A stretch of DNA of 64,000 nucleotides from Salegentibacter echinorum (lineage in GTDB: Bacteria; Bacteroidota; Bacteroidia; Flavobacteriales; Flavobacteriaceae). The translations under genes were made by a program, and so were the position numbers. Of this stretch, positions 34,166 through 43,367 are shown piece after piece (position 1 is the stretch's first letter; every line of letters begins with the position of its first letter). A model generated the notes under the pieces. The model did not search any database, was not told the origin of the DNA, and was given only the letters and a program-made list of their open reading frames with translations. The stretch covers positions 248,001 to 312,000 of the forward strand of contig NZ_FQVT01000001.1 of assembly GCF_900129445.1 (NCBI RefSeq), in the 5' to 3' direction.

Positions 34166-34205
34166 AATAAAAAAGCCTCACTGTAAATTTCTTGCAGTGA
34201 GACTT
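34166..34205 (-). terminator. Terminator of ilvE
   Basis: Read on the minus strand, AAGTCTCACTG and CAGTGAGGCTT pair around an 11-base loop, followed by six T. It lies 25 bp after the ilvE stop codon, between the two convergent genes. Confidence 0.8.
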
Positions 34206-34229
34206 ATAAATATTATAAAAACAACTTAT

Positions 34230-35297
34230 TTATTTCACCTGATATCTCCAACCGTATTTATCTTCAGCTTGATTATATTGAATTTTCATTAGCGTGTCTT
34301 TAAAAGCTTTTCCGTAGGAATCTTCAAGCTTGGGCAACTCAAATTTTTCATTTTTATACCCAAATCCTACGATTGGGTTAATTACCGTAGCAGTTCCAGA
34401 ACCAAAGATTTCTTTTAATTCTCCGCTTCTTGCAGCATCCACAATTTCGGCAACTTTCACCCGTCTTATTTCAACTTCTATATTCATATCCTTCGCCAGG
34501 TCTATAACACTCTTTCTGGTTACCCCATCTAAGATTCTATCGCTGGTGGGCGCGGTAACAAGTTTGTCGCCAATTCTAAAGAAAATATTCATAGTTCCCG
34601 CTTCTTCCAGGAATTCGTGGGTATTGGCATCAGTCCAAATTATTTGTTGGAAACCGGCTTCCTGCGCTAAATTAGTGGGATAGAATTGCGCGGCATAATT
34701 TCCTGCCGCCTTGGCAGCTCCAACCCCGCCATTAGCCGCCCGGCTGTATTTTTCTGAAAATTGCACCCTCACCTCGCCGCTGTAATAAGCCTGGGCAGGA
34801 GAACAAATAATCATAAATTTATATTTTGTTGAAGGACTGGCAGACACGCATTCTTCAGTAGCAATTACAAACGGTCTAATGTATAAGGAGTTTCCGAAAC
34901 CTTTTTTAATCCATTCTTTATCCAATTTTAATAACTCTTCAAGACCTTTAAAGAAATACTCTTTCGGAAATTCTGGCATAGCTAATCTAGCCCCAGATTT
35001 GTTGATCCTTTCAAAATTTTGCTGTGGTCTAAATAACCAGATTTGATCTTTATCGTCCTTATAGGCTTTCATCCCTTCAAAAACGGCCTGGCCATAATGA
35101 AATACTTTTGTCGAGGGATCTAATTCAATAGATCCGTAAGGTTTAATCTCCGGGTTTTTCCAGGTTCCATCTTCATAATCACAGGTAAACATATGGTCGG
35201 TGAAAATTTCACCAAAAACCAGGTTATCAAAATTGATTTCCTCAATTTTAGATTTTTGAACTTCTGTTATCTTTAGTTGGTTAGCGTCGTATTTCAT
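34230..35297 (-). CDS. ilvE: Branched-chain amino acid aminotransferase
   Basis: 355 residues of fold-type IV PLP enzyme that interconverts Leu/Ile/Val and their keto acids. Marks: FHYGQAVFEGMKAYK, IRPFVIATEE, the PLP lysine in GVGAAKAAGNYAAQF, TDANTHEFLEEAGTMNIFF and GSGTATVINPI. The longer, IlvE type II form is typical of Bacteroidota. ATG 35297 (MKYDANQ) is preferred over the earlier frame start at 35318, because the TAAATTTG -7 box lies at 35316-35323. Confidence 0.96.
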   Translation of the reverse strand: MKYDANQLKITEVQKSKIEEINFDNLVFGEIFTDHMFTCDYEDGTWKNPEIKPYGSIELDPSTKVFHYGQAVFEGMKAYKDDKDQIWLFRPQQNFERINKSGARLAMPEFPKEYFFKGLEELLKLDKEWIKKGFGNSLYIRPFVIATEECVSASPSTKYKFMIICSPAQAYYSGEVRVQFSEKYSRAANGGVGAAKAAGNYAAQFYPTNLAQEAGFQQIIWTDANTHEFLEEAGTMNIFFRIGDKLVTAPTSDRILDGVTRKSVIDLAKDMNIEVEIRRVKVAEIVDAARSGELKEIFGSGTATVINPIVGFGYKNEKFELPKLEDSYGKAFKDTLMKIQYNQAEDKYGWRYQVK

Positions 35298-35588
35298 TAT
35301 TATTAATTTAGCTAACAAATTTACCTAAATTAAAGCAGAATTAAAATCTAAAATTTCAGTAAATTATCCTGGGATAGGGCCAGGAGCATAATTTAAAAAG
35401 ATTAAGTTTGTTGCTAGTTAAGCTCTGGAATAAGATAAAAACGGGATAAATCGATTATTGAGTAAGTTCGTTGGATATACTGTTCTGTTTCTTTCTTTGT
35501 CATTTAAATATAAATACAATTGCGAATTGTATTAATCTTAAAGTAAGTGTATTTTTATTCTGAAATAATAATGTTGATTTGAAAAAAT
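35298..35588. other. Divergent promoter region between ilvE and the DUF4920 gene
   Basis: Holds the ilvE -7 box at 35316-35323. No gene, repeat or RNA fold is apparent elsewhere in it. Confidence 0.5.
35316..35323 (-). promoter_or_regulatory. -7 box (TAAATTTG) of ilvE
   Basis: On the minus strand TAAATTTG matches TAnnTTTG and sits 19 bp before the ATG at 35297. Confidence 0.5.
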
Positions 35589-36095
35589 ATGAAAAAAATA
35601 GTAATATTATTTGCACTAATTTTTATTGCTTTTTCCTGCCAGGAGAGAGGATCAAAGAAAGCAGCTGAAGAGACGGCGATGAGTGAAAATGTAGATTACA
35701 CTGCCTTTGGAGCCGAAATAGATAAGAAAAGCCCCTTATCTGCTAAAGAAGCCCTTCAGGAATTTAATAGTTTAAAACCCGGGGATAGCGTAGGTTTAAA
35801 ATTCACCTCCAGCATTAAAAGTGTGTGTAAAAAGAAAGGATGTTGGATGATTTTAGAACTTTCCGAGGGCGAAAATGTGCGGGTAACTTTTAAAGATTAT
35901 GGTTTTTTTGTGCCGAAAAACAGTGAGGAGACCGAAGTAATTGTTGAAGGGAAAGCATTTTTGAATAAAATATCTGTGGAAGATCAAAAACATTATGCTG
36001 AAGACGAGGGAAAACCCGAGGCAGAAATAGCAGCCATCACTTCCCCTAAACTAACTAGAGCTTTTGTTGCAACCGGGGTACTTTTAAAAGAATAA
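35589..36095 (+). CDS. DUF4920 lipoprotein
   Basis: Lipobox IAFSC gives lipidated Cys17. The mature 150 residues fit DUF4920: DYTAFGAEI, the SIKSVCKKKGCWMILEL block with two Cys, VRVTFKDYGFFVPKN, VIVEGKAFLNKISVEDQKHYAEDEGKPEAEIAAI and RAFVATGVLLKE. A periplasmic or outer-membrane protein of unknown function. The mnmD gene starts 5 bp later, so the pair is an operon. Confidence 0.93.
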   Translation: MKKIVILFALIFIAFSCQERGSKKAAEETAMSENVDYTAFGAEIDKKSPLSAKEALQEFNSLKPGDSVGLKFTSSIKSVCKKKGCWMILELSEGENVRVTFKDYGFFVPKNSEETEVIVEGKAFLNKISVEDQKHYAEDEGKPEAEIAAITSPKLTRAFVATGVLLKE

Positions 36096-36100
36096 AGAAA

Positions 36101-36775
36101 TTGGAAAGAAAAATAATTAAAACCGGCGACGGCTCTACGACCATTCAACTATCAGAGTGGGACGAGCAATATCATTCCAAACACGGCGCCATACAGGAAG
36201 CCAAACACGTTTTTATTAAAATGGGGCTGGACTATTGGCTGGATAATTTTAGTGAGAATAAGTTAGCTATTTTAGAAATTGGCTTTGGTACCGGTCTTAA
36301 TGCATTTATTACTTTTTTAGAAGCAGAAAAGCATCAGCTATCCATCAATTATACCGGAGTAGAAGCCTATCCGGTGGCTAAAAATGAAATTGAGGCTTTA
36401 AACTATCCTAAATTACTTTCCGCAGAAAATAATGCACCCATTTTCCAAAAAATGCACGAAACACCCTGGCATAGTTTAGAAAAAATTTCTAAAAATTTTA
36501 ATTTGATTAAACAGCAAAAACGCTTTGAAGAAATAGATGATATTGCAAAATACGATCTCGTTTATTTTGATGCTTTCGGTGCAAGGGTGCAACCAGAATT
36601 ATGGACCGAAGAGATCTTTGCAGCCATGTATCGAGCCATGCGCAAAGAAGCTGTTTTAGTAACCTATGCGGCAAAAGGCAGTGTAAGAAGAGCTCTACAA
36701 AAGACAGGTTTTACCGTTGAAAGACTAGAAGGACCGCCGGGAAAGCGAGAAATGTTAAGAGCATTAAAAAACTAG
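36101..36775 (+). CDS. mnmD: tRNA 5-methylaminomethyl-2-thiouridine methyltransferase MnmD
   Basis: 224 residues. The single-domain enzyme makes mnm5s2U34 from nm5s2U34 in tRNA, the part that in E. coli is fused as MnmC. Seen: SEWDEQYHSKHGAIQEAKHVF, SAM-binding motif LAILEIGFGTGLNAF, acidic YTGVEAYPV, YDLVYFDAFGARVQPELWTE, VTYAAKGSVRRALQKTGF and GPPGKREMLRA. No FAD domain, so this is the standalone form. The start is UUG at 36101; no ATG precedes the conserved N-terminus. Operon with the DUF4920 gene. Confidence 0.94.
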   Translation: MERKIIKTGDGSTTIQLSEWDEQYHSKHGAIQEAKHVFIKMGLDYWLDNFSENKLAILEIGFGTGLNAFITFLEAEKHQLSINYTGVEAYPVAKNEIEALNYPKLLSAENNAPIFQKMHETPWHSLEKISKNFNLIKQQKRFEEIDDIAKYDLVYFDAFGARVQPELWTEEIFAAMYRAMRKEAVLVTYAAKGSVRRALQKTGFTVERLEGPPGKREMLRALKN

Positions 36776-36845
36776 GTTGTTTTGTTGTTAAAACTACAAA
36801 AAGGATTAGTTAAGCTTTAAACATCTCGTTATCTTGTAAAGAAAA

Positions 36846-37754
36846 ATGCGTGTACTAATTACAGGAGCTACAGGTTTAATCGGTTCGAAAATTAGTAATG
36901 CCTGTCGTGAAAAAGGAATTGATGTTCATTATCTAACTACCAGCAAAGATAAGATTGAAAACCACCCCGATTATAAAGGTTTTTACTGGAATCCCAGTGA
37001 AGGTGAAATAGACGAAAAAGCTATTGAGGGCGTTAATATTATTATTAATTTGGTAGGAGCCAGTATTGCTGAACGTTGGACAGATGAACAGAAAAAAAAG
37101 ATCATAAAAAGTCGCACAGAGACTGCTAATTTACTCTACAAATGTTTGCAGGAAAATAAGAATGAGGTGCAGCACCTTGTTTCTGCCAGTGCTATAGGTG
37201 TCTACCCCAGTTCTTTAGAGAAATTATATACTGAAAAAGATCAGGGCGTTGATGATTCTTTTGTGGGCGAAGTAGTAGTAAAATGGGAAGAAGCCGTAGA
37301 TAATTTTAAAGATCTTGGGATTGAAGTTGCTAAAATACGAATAGGCCTGGTCTTAGCTAAAAACGGCGGAATGCTGCAAAAGCTTAAAGAGCCGGTGAAT
37401 TTTAGTGTAGGTTCTCCTCTTGGTAGCGGTAAACAATGGCAAAGTTGGATACATATTGAAGATATTAAAGGGATTTTTATGTATGCTGTGGAAAACAAAC
37501 TTACCGGAGTGTATAATGCAGTGGCGCCAAATCCTGTCACCAATAAGGAAATGGTGAATTTCTTGGCTTCACAAATGGGAAAACCGGTTTGGTTGCCGAA
37601 CGTGCCAAAAGTAGCTTTAAAACTGGTGCTTGGGGATATGTCCAGGCTTGTGTTGTCCAGTCAGTTAGTGAGCAATGATAAAATTGAAGAAGCCGGTTAT
37701 CATTTTCAATACTTAAACCTTTCCAAAGCCCTGGAAGATCTTATAGACAACTAA
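36846..37754 (+). CDS. TIGR01777-family SDR (epimerase-like) protein
   Basis: 302 residues. The Rossmann motif ITGATGLIGSKI is at the N-terminus, followed by IIINLVGASIAERWTDEQKKKI, SASAIGVYPSS (Ser/Tyr catalytic region), and IGLVLAKNGGMLQKLKEPVNFSVGSPLGSGKQWQSWIHIEDIKGIFMYAVE as the family-diagnostic stretch (split here only in print). E. coli YfcH and plant SulA relatives belong here. The C-terminal DUF1731 domain starts near residue 250 (MGKPVWLPNVPKVALKLVLGD). The substrate is unknown. A terminator follows. Confidence 0.93.
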   Translation: MRVLITGATGLIGSKISNACREKGIDVHYLTTSKDKIENHPDYKGFYWNPSEGEIDEKAIEGVNIIINLVGASIAERWTDEQKKKIIKSRTETANLLYKCLQENKNEVQHLVSASAIGVYPSSLEKLYTEKDQGVDDSFVGEVVVKWEEAVDNFKDLGIEVAKIRIGLVLAKNGGMLQKLKEPVNFSVGSPLGSGKQWQSWIHIEDIKGIFMYAVENKLTGVYNAVAPNPVTNKEMVNFLASQMGKPVWLPNVPKVALKLVLGDMSRLVLSSQLVSNDKIEEAGYHFQYLNLSKALEDLIDN

Positions 37755-37801
37755 ATTTATATCTTGAATAAAACTACTTTAAAGTTTTACTGAATAAAAA
37801 C

Positions 37802-37857
37802 AGCCATTAATTCACGAAATATCTCAGAAGAGAGTTCGTAATTAATGGCTTTTTATT
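37802..37857 (+). terminator. Terminator after the TIGR01777 gene
   Basis: AGCCATTAATTCACGAA pairs with TTCGTAATTAATGGCT with one interruption, around an AT-rich loop, and ends in a T run at about 37850-37857. Confidence 0.8.
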
Positions 37858-38039
37858 TCATAAATTTTTTGTGCGTTATTTCCATAACGTTGTGGGCAAG
37901 GATTGCAGAAAGCGAAAGAACTATATTGTCCTGATAAAATTATTAAGCCTGTACTCTGAGTTGATAGAAATGTACAGTAGGATAATTTCAATTATTATAC
38001 AATCATTCCCAAAACTTAATTTACAAGAACTTCAGGTTA

Positions 38040-38054
38040 AATGACATTTTGACA
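38040..38054. promoter_or_regulatory. AATGACAWTWTGACA motif upstream of grpE
   Basis: AATGACATTTTGACA matches the hsp20 upstream element at 13 of 15 positions. The TTGACA end could also be read as part of a -33 box for TGAATTTG at 38073-38080 (21 bp spacing), so part of the match may be ordinary promoter sequence. Confidence 0.35.
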
Positions 38055-38114
38055 CTTTACCATAATTGGCAATGAATTTGTCTTTCTTGAGATTGTATTA
38101 AAAATACCATAAAA

Positions 38115-38708
38115 ATGAGCAAAGATAAAAACAATATACCCGAAGAAGAGCAAAACCAATCAGTGAAAAATCAGGTAGAAGATACCATAGATGAAGCTAT
38201 TGATGAGGTAGAGAGAGCAAAAGAAGAAGAGGGAGAAACACCAGAGGATGCCGAGTTTACTGAGGAAGAGAAACTTAAAGAAGACCTGGGTAAAGAAAAG
38301 GATAAATTCTTAAGACTTTTTGCTGAATTTGAAAATTATAAGAGAAGAACTTCTAAAGAGCGACTTGATTTATTTAAAACTGCCAACCAGGAAGTAATGA
38401 CCGCCATGTTGCCAGTCTTAGATGATTTTGAAAGAGCTTTAAAAGAAATGAAGAAATCTGGTCAAAAAGACCTAGTTAAAGGGGTGGAATTAATTCACAA
38501 TAAATTACGGGAAACCCTTAACAGCAAGGGACTCGAGGCAATGAAAGTAAAGGAGGGAGATACCTTTGATTCTGAACTTCACGAGGCCATAACACAGGTT
38601 CCTGCTCCTAAAGATAAACTTAAAGGCAAGATAGTTGATGTTGTAGAGACAGGTTATAAACTGGGAGAAAGAATAATTCGTTATCCTAAAGTGGTAACCG
38701 GCAAGTAA
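38115..38708 (+). CDS. grpE: Nucleotide exchange factor GrpE
   Basis: 197 residues. The first 60 are highly acidic, then a long coiled coil, then the GrpE core: LRLFAEFENYKRRTSKERLDL, LPVLDDFERALKE, GVELIHNKLRETLNSKGLEAM, and the beta-wing VDVVETGYKLGERIIRYPKVVTGK. GrpE releases ADP from DnaK. It precedes dnaJ by 30 bp as an operon; dnaK is not in the window. Confidence 0.97.
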   Translation: MSKDKNNIPEEEQNQSVKNQVEDTIDEAIDEVERAKEEEGETPEDAEFTEEEKLKEDLGKEKDKFLRLFAEFENYKRRTSKERLDLFKTANQEVMTAMLPVLDDFERALKEMKKSGQKDLVKGVELIHNKLRETLNSKGLEAMKVKEGDTFDSELHEAITQVPAPKDKLKGKIVDVVETGYKLGERIIRYPKVVTGK

Positions 38709-38738
38709 AAGCTTTTTTAGAATCTGCAAAAATAGACA

Positions 38739-39869
38739 ATGAAAGACGATTATTACGACATATTAGGTATAAGTAAAAATGCTTCGGCGGCTGAAATTAA
38801 AAAGGCATATCGAAAAATGGCTTTAAAGTATCATCCTGATAAGAACCCAGGAGATACCGAAGCTGAAGAAAAATTCAAGAAATCGGCAGAGGCTTATGAA
38901 GTATTAAGTAATGAAGATAAGCGTGCCCGTTATGACCGTTTTGGTCACCAGGCCTTTGAAGGTGGTGCTGGCGGCGGCGGCTTTGGCGGCGGCATGGACA
39001 TGGACGATATTTTTAGCCAATTTGGAGATATTTTTGGCGGCGGCTTCGGCGGCGGTGGAGGTTTTTCTGGATTTGGTGGCGGTTTTGGTGGTGGCCAAAG
39101 ACGTGCTAAAGGAAGTAATCTAAGAATTAGGGTTAACCTTACTTTAGAAGAAATCGCCAATGGTGTCGAGAAAAAGATAAAAGTAAAAAGAAAAGTCCAG
39201 GCGCCCGGTACAACCTATAAAACCTGTACCACCTGTAAAGGTACCGGCCAGGTAACCCGGGTAACCAATACTATTTTAGGAAGAATGCAAACAGCTTCCC
39301 CCTGTACTGCTTGTAGCGGTTCTGGACAAATTATAGATAAAAAGCCTGGTGAGGCCGATGCACACGGATTAATCCAGAAGGAAGAAACTGTTTCCATTAA
39401 GATTCCTGCGGGAGTTGAAGAAGGTATGCAGCTTAAAGTTGCCGGAAAAGGTAACGATGCCCCCGGCAATGGTGTTGCAGGGGATCTCCTGGTGGCTATT
39501 GCAGAAAAAGAACATGAAAGCCTGCAAAGAGAAGGTAATAATCTTCACTACGATTTGTATATAAGTCTTTCTGAAGCTGTTCTGGGAACTTCCAGGGAGA
39601 TCTATACTGTGAATGGAAAGGTGCGTATAAAAGTAGAAGAAGGCGTACAATCTGGAAAAATTCTTAGGTTAAGAGGAAAAGGAATTGGCAGCCTTAATGG
39701 TTATGGAAAAGGCGATTTGCTGGTTCATGTAAATGTTTGGACTCCTAAAACGTTAAATAAAGAACAACGTGATTTCTTTGAGAGAATGGCTCAGGACGAC
39801 AACTTCCAGCCAAATCCCAAAAAAAACGATAAATCATTTTTTGAAAAAGTTAAAGATATGTTTTCTTAG
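38739..39869 (+). CDS. dnaJ: Chaperone DnaJ with a reduced zinc finger
   Basis: 376 residues. A J domain (1-70) with HPD at 32-34, a Gly/Phe-rich linker (about 72-125), then the zinc and substrate domains. Only two CxxCxGxG repeats are seen, [10 protein letters not shown] and [10 protein letters not shown], whereas classical type I DnaJ has four. By flanking residues they resemble repeats II and III, so one zinc site (the I/IV site) seems missing. The C-terminal domains and the [16 protein letters not shown] strand are complete. Cotranscribed with grpE. Confidence 0.96.
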   Translation: MKDDYYDILGISKNASAAEIKKAYRKMALKYHPDKNPGDTEAEEKFKKSAEAYEVLSNEDKRARYDRFGHQAFEGGAGGGGFGGGMDMDDIFSQFGDIFGGGFGGGGGFSGFGGGFGGGQRRAKGSNLRIRVNLTLEEIANGVEKKIKVKRKVQAPGTTYKTCTTCKGTGQVTRVTNTILGRMQTASPCTACSGSGQIIDKKPGEADAHGLIQKEETVSIKIPAGVEEGMQLKVAGKGNDAPGNGVAGDLLVAIAEKEHESLQREGNNLHYDLYISLSEAVLGTSREIYTVNGKVRIKVEEGVQSGKILRLRGKGIGSLNGYGKGDLLVHVNVWTPKTLNKEQRDFFERMAQDDNFQPNPKKNDKSFFEKVKDMFS

Positions 39870-39903
39870 AACCCCGGTTTTAAGAAAATATTCATATATT
39901 TGA

Positions 39904-39934
39904 TTATCACTAAGTCTTTTAGTGATATTTTTTC
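39904..39934 (+). terminator. dnaJ terminator 1
   Basis: TATCACTAA pairs with TTAGTGATA, followed by T residues, 35 bp after the dnaJ stop codon. Confidence 0.8.
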
Positions 39935-39954
39935 TTTTTCATAGCAATTTTTTT

Positions 39955-39990
39955 CCCATCCTTAATTCTATTAAGGGTGGGTTTTGTTTT
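39955..39990 (+). terminator. dnaJ terminator 2
   Basis: CCCATCCTTAAT and ATTAAGGGTGGG form a stem with a loop of TCT and are followed by TTTTGTTTTT. It backs up the hairpin just before it. Confidence 0.75.
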
Positions 39991-40179
39991 TATAGATATT
40001 TGGAATATTTTTAGCAATTGCAAAAAAGAACTTTCCTGGATTATTAATTTTATTGCAATTCGGTTTTTTTATACAGTATTTTAACGCTTTTATAATTTTC
40101 TTAGGATTGGCTCACGGCTATTTTTTTACTTTTGATTTAGCTTTAGAGAAAGACTACTTATTTATTACCTTATTACTTT

Positions 40180-41109
40180 ATGGAAAACCTCCTGGTTGCA
40201 GAAAATATTTATAAGAAATTTGGCGGTTTTACCGCACTCAACAATGTTTCCATTAGCATACCAAAAGGTAGTATTTTTGGACTTTTAGGACCTAACGGCG
40301 CGGGCAAGACTACCCTTCTTAGAATTATAAACCAAATTACCATGCCAGATGAAGGTCAGGTTTTTTTAGATGGAAAACCGCTGCATCCTTCAGATATTGC
40401 ACATATAGGTTACCTTCCCGAGGAACGCGGACTGTATAAATCTATGAAGGTGGGAGAGCAGGCACTTTACCTGGCTCGTTTAAAAGGCTTATCTAAAGCA
40501 GAAGCTAAAGCACGCCTGGAATATTGGTTTAAAAAATTACATATTGAAGGTTGGTGGAATAAAAAGATTCAGGAGCTTTCTAAAGGGATGGCGCAAAAGG
40601 TGCAATTTATCATTACCGTGTTACACAAACCTAAGTTATTAATTTTTGATGAACCTTTTAGCGGTTTCGATCCTGTAAATGCGGGCTTAATTAAAGACGA
40701 AATCCTTCAGCTTAAAGAAGAAGGTGCTACTATCTTATTTTCAACGCATCGTATGGAGAGTGTTGAAGAGTTATGTGATTATATGGCTTTAATCCATAAG
40801 TCGAACAAATTATTAGATGGAAAAGTTTCAGAAATAAAAAGAGAATATAAGTCCAATACCTATGAAGTTGGTCTGGAAGCCGAAAATGAGACCGAACTAC
40901 TCAAAGAACTAAACGAGCGATTTGTTTTGGGTAAAGCCAAATTTCAAAGTATAAACGATGATTTAAAATTAACCATTCAGCTTCAGGAAAACGAGACTCA
41001 AAATGATCTTTTAACATACCTAATAGGAAAAGCCAGAATAAATCACTTTGTAGAGGTGATACCGTCAGTAAACGATATTTTCATTAAAACCGTTACTCAA
41101 AATGCGTAA
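40180..41109 (+). CDS. ABC exporter ATP-binding protein (NatA-like)
   Basis: 309 residues: Walker A GPNGAGKT (37-44), YLPEERGLYKSMKV (the Q-loop region found in NatA/YhaQ-type ATPases), signature ELSKGMAQKVQF, Walker B LLIFDEPFSGFDP, switch His in STHRMESVEE, then a C-terminal DUF4162-type extension. It overlaps the NatB-like permease gene by eight bases. First gene of a likely four-gene operon (ATPase, permease, outer-membrane barrel, response regulator). Substrate unknown. Confidence 0.94.
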   Translation: MENLLVAENIYKKFGGFTALNNVSISIPKGSIFGLLGPNGAGKTTLLRIINQITMPDEGQVFLDGKPLHPSDIAHIGYLPEERGLYKSMKVGEQALYLARLKGLSKAEAKARLEYWFKKLHIEGWWNKKIQELSKGMAQKVQFIITVLHKPKLLIFDEPFSGFDPVNAGLIKDEILQLKEEGATILFSTHRMESVEELCDYMALIHKSNKLLDGKVSEIKREYKSNTYEVGLEAENETELLKELNERFVLGKAKFQSINDDLKLTIQLQENETQNDLLTYLIGKARINHFVEVIPSVNDIFIKTVTQNA

Positions 41110-42394
41110 TTTAAAGCTCATCATTCAGCGGGAATATCTAGCGCGGGTAAGGAATAAAACCTTTATCATCATGACTTTTTTGAGTCCGCTTATTTTGGTG
41201 GGAATGTTTGCACTAATCGCATACCTAAGTATGTTGAACAGTAGTGAACAGCATATTATTGGCTTGTATGATGAAACAGAAATGTTTTCTACTGAATTTA
41301 TCGATGCTGAAGAAATACAATACCTGGACCTTTCTGATAGAAGTTTGGAAGAAGCGAAAACCCTGGTTAGAAATGAAGGTTATTACGGCCTAATTTATAT
41401 ACCGAAAAATGTAGGGAAAGGCATGGAAAATGTAGCTTTCTACGGAAAAGAATCTCCTGGTTTTGGCACGGTACAAACGCTGGAAAAGACTATTGCCGAT
41501 AGGTTGACCCGGCAGGAATTGGTGACACGAGGTGTAGATTTGAGTGAGCTGGACGATGCCAGAAGACAGGTAAAGCTTGAAATTCAGAATTTTTCAGGAG
41601 AGCGCACGTCAAAAATGTCCAATTATATAAAAATGTTTTTTGGTGGCGCCGCCGGTTATCTCCTTATGATGTTTATTATAATTTATGGAAATATGGTGAT
41701 GCGTAGTGTGATAGAGGAGAAGACCAATAGGATTATTGAGATTATTGTTTCTTCGGTTAAACCCATTCAATTAATGATGGGTAAGGTTTTGGGGACTTCC
41801 CTTGCCGGGATAACTCAATTCAGTATTTGGTTACTGTTAGGTGGCGTTTTATCATTAATTTCTTTCTATATTTTGGGGATAGATTTATTTAGTGTTCAAA
41901 AAGATCAATTAGCAAATATAGAACAGGTGGTGCAACCAGAAATTGCGCAACTTGTAGTAGATGTTCTTAATTTACCTATTTTCAATTTAATCATTTTTTT
42001 TGTTATCTATTTTATTTCGGGATATTTTCTCTATAGCGCTATATATGCTGCCATTGGAGCGGCAGTAGATAGCGAAACCGATACCCAGCAATTTATGTTC
42101 CCGGTAATTCTTCCTTTAATGCTTGGCATTTATGTTGGTTTTTTCTCGGTAATTGAAAATCCGCACGGTAGTATTGCCACAATTTTTTCTATGATTCCGC
42201 TTACCTCACCTATTGTAATGCTTATGCGCATTCCTTTTGGGGTTCCCTGGTGGGAGCTTGCAATTTCTTTGGGGATTTTAATATTGACTAACTTTGCTGT
42301 AATTTGGCTGGCGGCAAAAATATACCGGGTTGGTATTCTTATGTATGGTAAAAAAGCCAGTTACAAAGAGCTTTTTAAATGGCTTAAATACTAA
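41102..42394 (+). CDS. ABC-2 exporter permease (NatB-like)
   Basis: 430 residues. A first membrane helix at about 20-42, a large extracytoplasmic domain (about 45-170), then five or six C-terminal helices. The segment MRSVIEEKTNRIIEIIVSSVKPIQLMMGKVLGTS (printed in part) is the conserved cytoplasmic element of NatB/YhaP-type permeases. It overlaps its ATPase gene. It forms a Na+/small-molecule-type exporter by family resemblance only. Confidence 0.93.
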   Translation: MRNLKLIIQREYLARVRNKTFIIMTFLSPLILVGMFALIAYLSMLNSSEQHIIGLYDETEMFSTEFIDAEEIQYLDLSDRSLEEAKTLVRNEGYYGLIYIPKNVGKGMENVAFYGKESPGFGTVQTLEKTIADRLTRQELVTRGVDLSELDDARRQVKLEIQNFSGERTSKMSNYIKMFFGGAAGYLLMMFIIIYGNMVMRSVIEEKTNRIIEIIVSSVKPIQLMMGKVLGTSLAGITQFSIWLLLGGVLSLISFYILGIDLFSVQKDQLANIEQVVQPEIAQLVVDVLNLPIFNLIIFFVIYFISGYFLYSAIYAAIGAAVDSETDTQQFMFPVILPLMLGIYVGFFSVIENPHGSIATIFSMIPLTSPIVMLMRIPFGVPWWELAISLGILILTNFAVIWLAAKIYRVGILMYGKKASYKELFKWLKY

Positions 42395-42436
42395 AAAACA
42401 TAATTGATAAATAATCAAAATAATAAAGAACTAGCG

Positions 42437-43366
42437 ATGAAAATTAAGAGGCAAGATTATAATTGCTTAAAAGCTATTATTTCTTTAGTTTTTATTGTTT
42501 TTATGATTATTCCGGTTAAATCACAATCTACAGATTTAGCCCGGCTTGAATATACCTACTTCCCCCAATCGAACTCAGACAACTCGTTTAGGAGGTTTAG
42601 AACTTTTGCAAATTTTCCTATAGTTTTAAATGGTAAAGGAGCTTATTTAATTCCCGGTTTGGAATATAGAAACGTAAGTTTTAAATACAGGAACAACGAG
42701 CTTTTCTCTACAGAACACCTGGATAGGTTTCAATCATTTACCGGGAAAATAGGTTATACCTTTAAAATGAATAAGCATTGGCGTTTTGGGATTGAAACAG
42801 GGCTTAAAATTGCGTCTAATTTTAGTAATAAGAAAACCGTAAATGACGATTATATTTATACAGGAGCCGTTTATTTCATGAAGTCAAAAGAAGAAGAGGT
42901 CAATGCAAAACCCTGGCGTCTAATTTTTGGCCTTAGTTACTCTACCACCCGCGGTTATCCCTTTCCTTTACCGGTAATTAACTACTATAAAAGGTTTGAA
43001 CCTAATTGGGCTTATGCACTTGGAATACCAAAAACCAATTTAAAATATTTTATAAAAGACAAACATGAGTTGCAGGCTTTTGTGACTTTAGATGGCTTTT
43101 TTGCTAATATTCAGAATAATTTTAATCCGTATCTTCGAAGTCGGCCAAACTCAAATAAATTGGCCGAAAATGTTTCTATGACGGTTTTATTAAGTGGACT
43201 GGGCTATCAATATAACTTTACAGAACATATTTCATTTTACCTCTATGCCGGTTACACCGTTATAAATGATATTAGGCTAAGGGATGGTGACCACGAGGAT
43301 TTATATACAATAGACGATAACAACACTTTTTACGCCCGTAGTGGCTTAAAATTTAGTATTTTATAA
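42437..43366 (+). CDS. Outer-membrane beta-barrel protein (DUF6268-like)
   Basis: 309 residues with a signal peptide (to about residue 32, VKSQS) and a series of amphipathic strands: ARLEYTYFPQ, FRTFANFPIVLNGKG, YLIPGLEYRNVSF, GKIGYTFKMNKHWRFGIETGLKIAS, WRLIFGLSYSTTRG, VLLSGLGYQYNFTEHISFYLYAGYTV and a last strand TFYARSGLKFSIL. This is the pattern of DUF6268 proteins. ATG 42437 is favoured over a UUG at 42404. The response-regulator gene begins one base after its stop codon, which indicates an operon. Confidence 0.8.
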   Translation: MKIKRQDYNCLKAIISLVFIVFMIIPVKSQSTDLARLEYTYFPQSNSDNSFRRFRTFANFPIVLNGKGAYLIPGLEYRNVSFKYRNNELFSTEHLDRFQSFTGKIGYTFKMNKHWRFGIETGLKIASNFSNKKTVNDDYIYTGAVYFMKSKEEEVNAKPWRLIFGLSYSTTRGYPFPLPVINYYKRFEPNWAYALGIPKTNLKYFIKDKHELQAFVTLDGFFANIQNNFNPYLRSRPNSNKLAENVSMTVLLSGLGYQYNFTEHISFYLYAGYTVINDIRLRDGDHEDLYTIDDNNTFYARSGLKFSIL

Positions 43367-43367
43367 T

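Larger units (their letters stand above)
37755..38114. other. Intergenic region upstream of grpE
   Basis: The first 100 bp hold the terminator of the TIGR01777 gene; the last 80 bp hold the motif and promoter region of grpE. Nothing else is recognised. Confidence 0.5.
39870..40179. other. Intergenic region after dnaJ with two hairpins
   Basis: Two terminator-like hairpins occupy 39904-39990; the rest is AT-rich leader of the NatA-like gene. No other feature. Confidence 0.5.

Noticed and set aside
38904-39469. Several reading frames antisense to or out of frame with dnaJ
   Set aside because: They arise from the Gly/Phe-rich repeat codons of dnaJ and show no independent family pattern.
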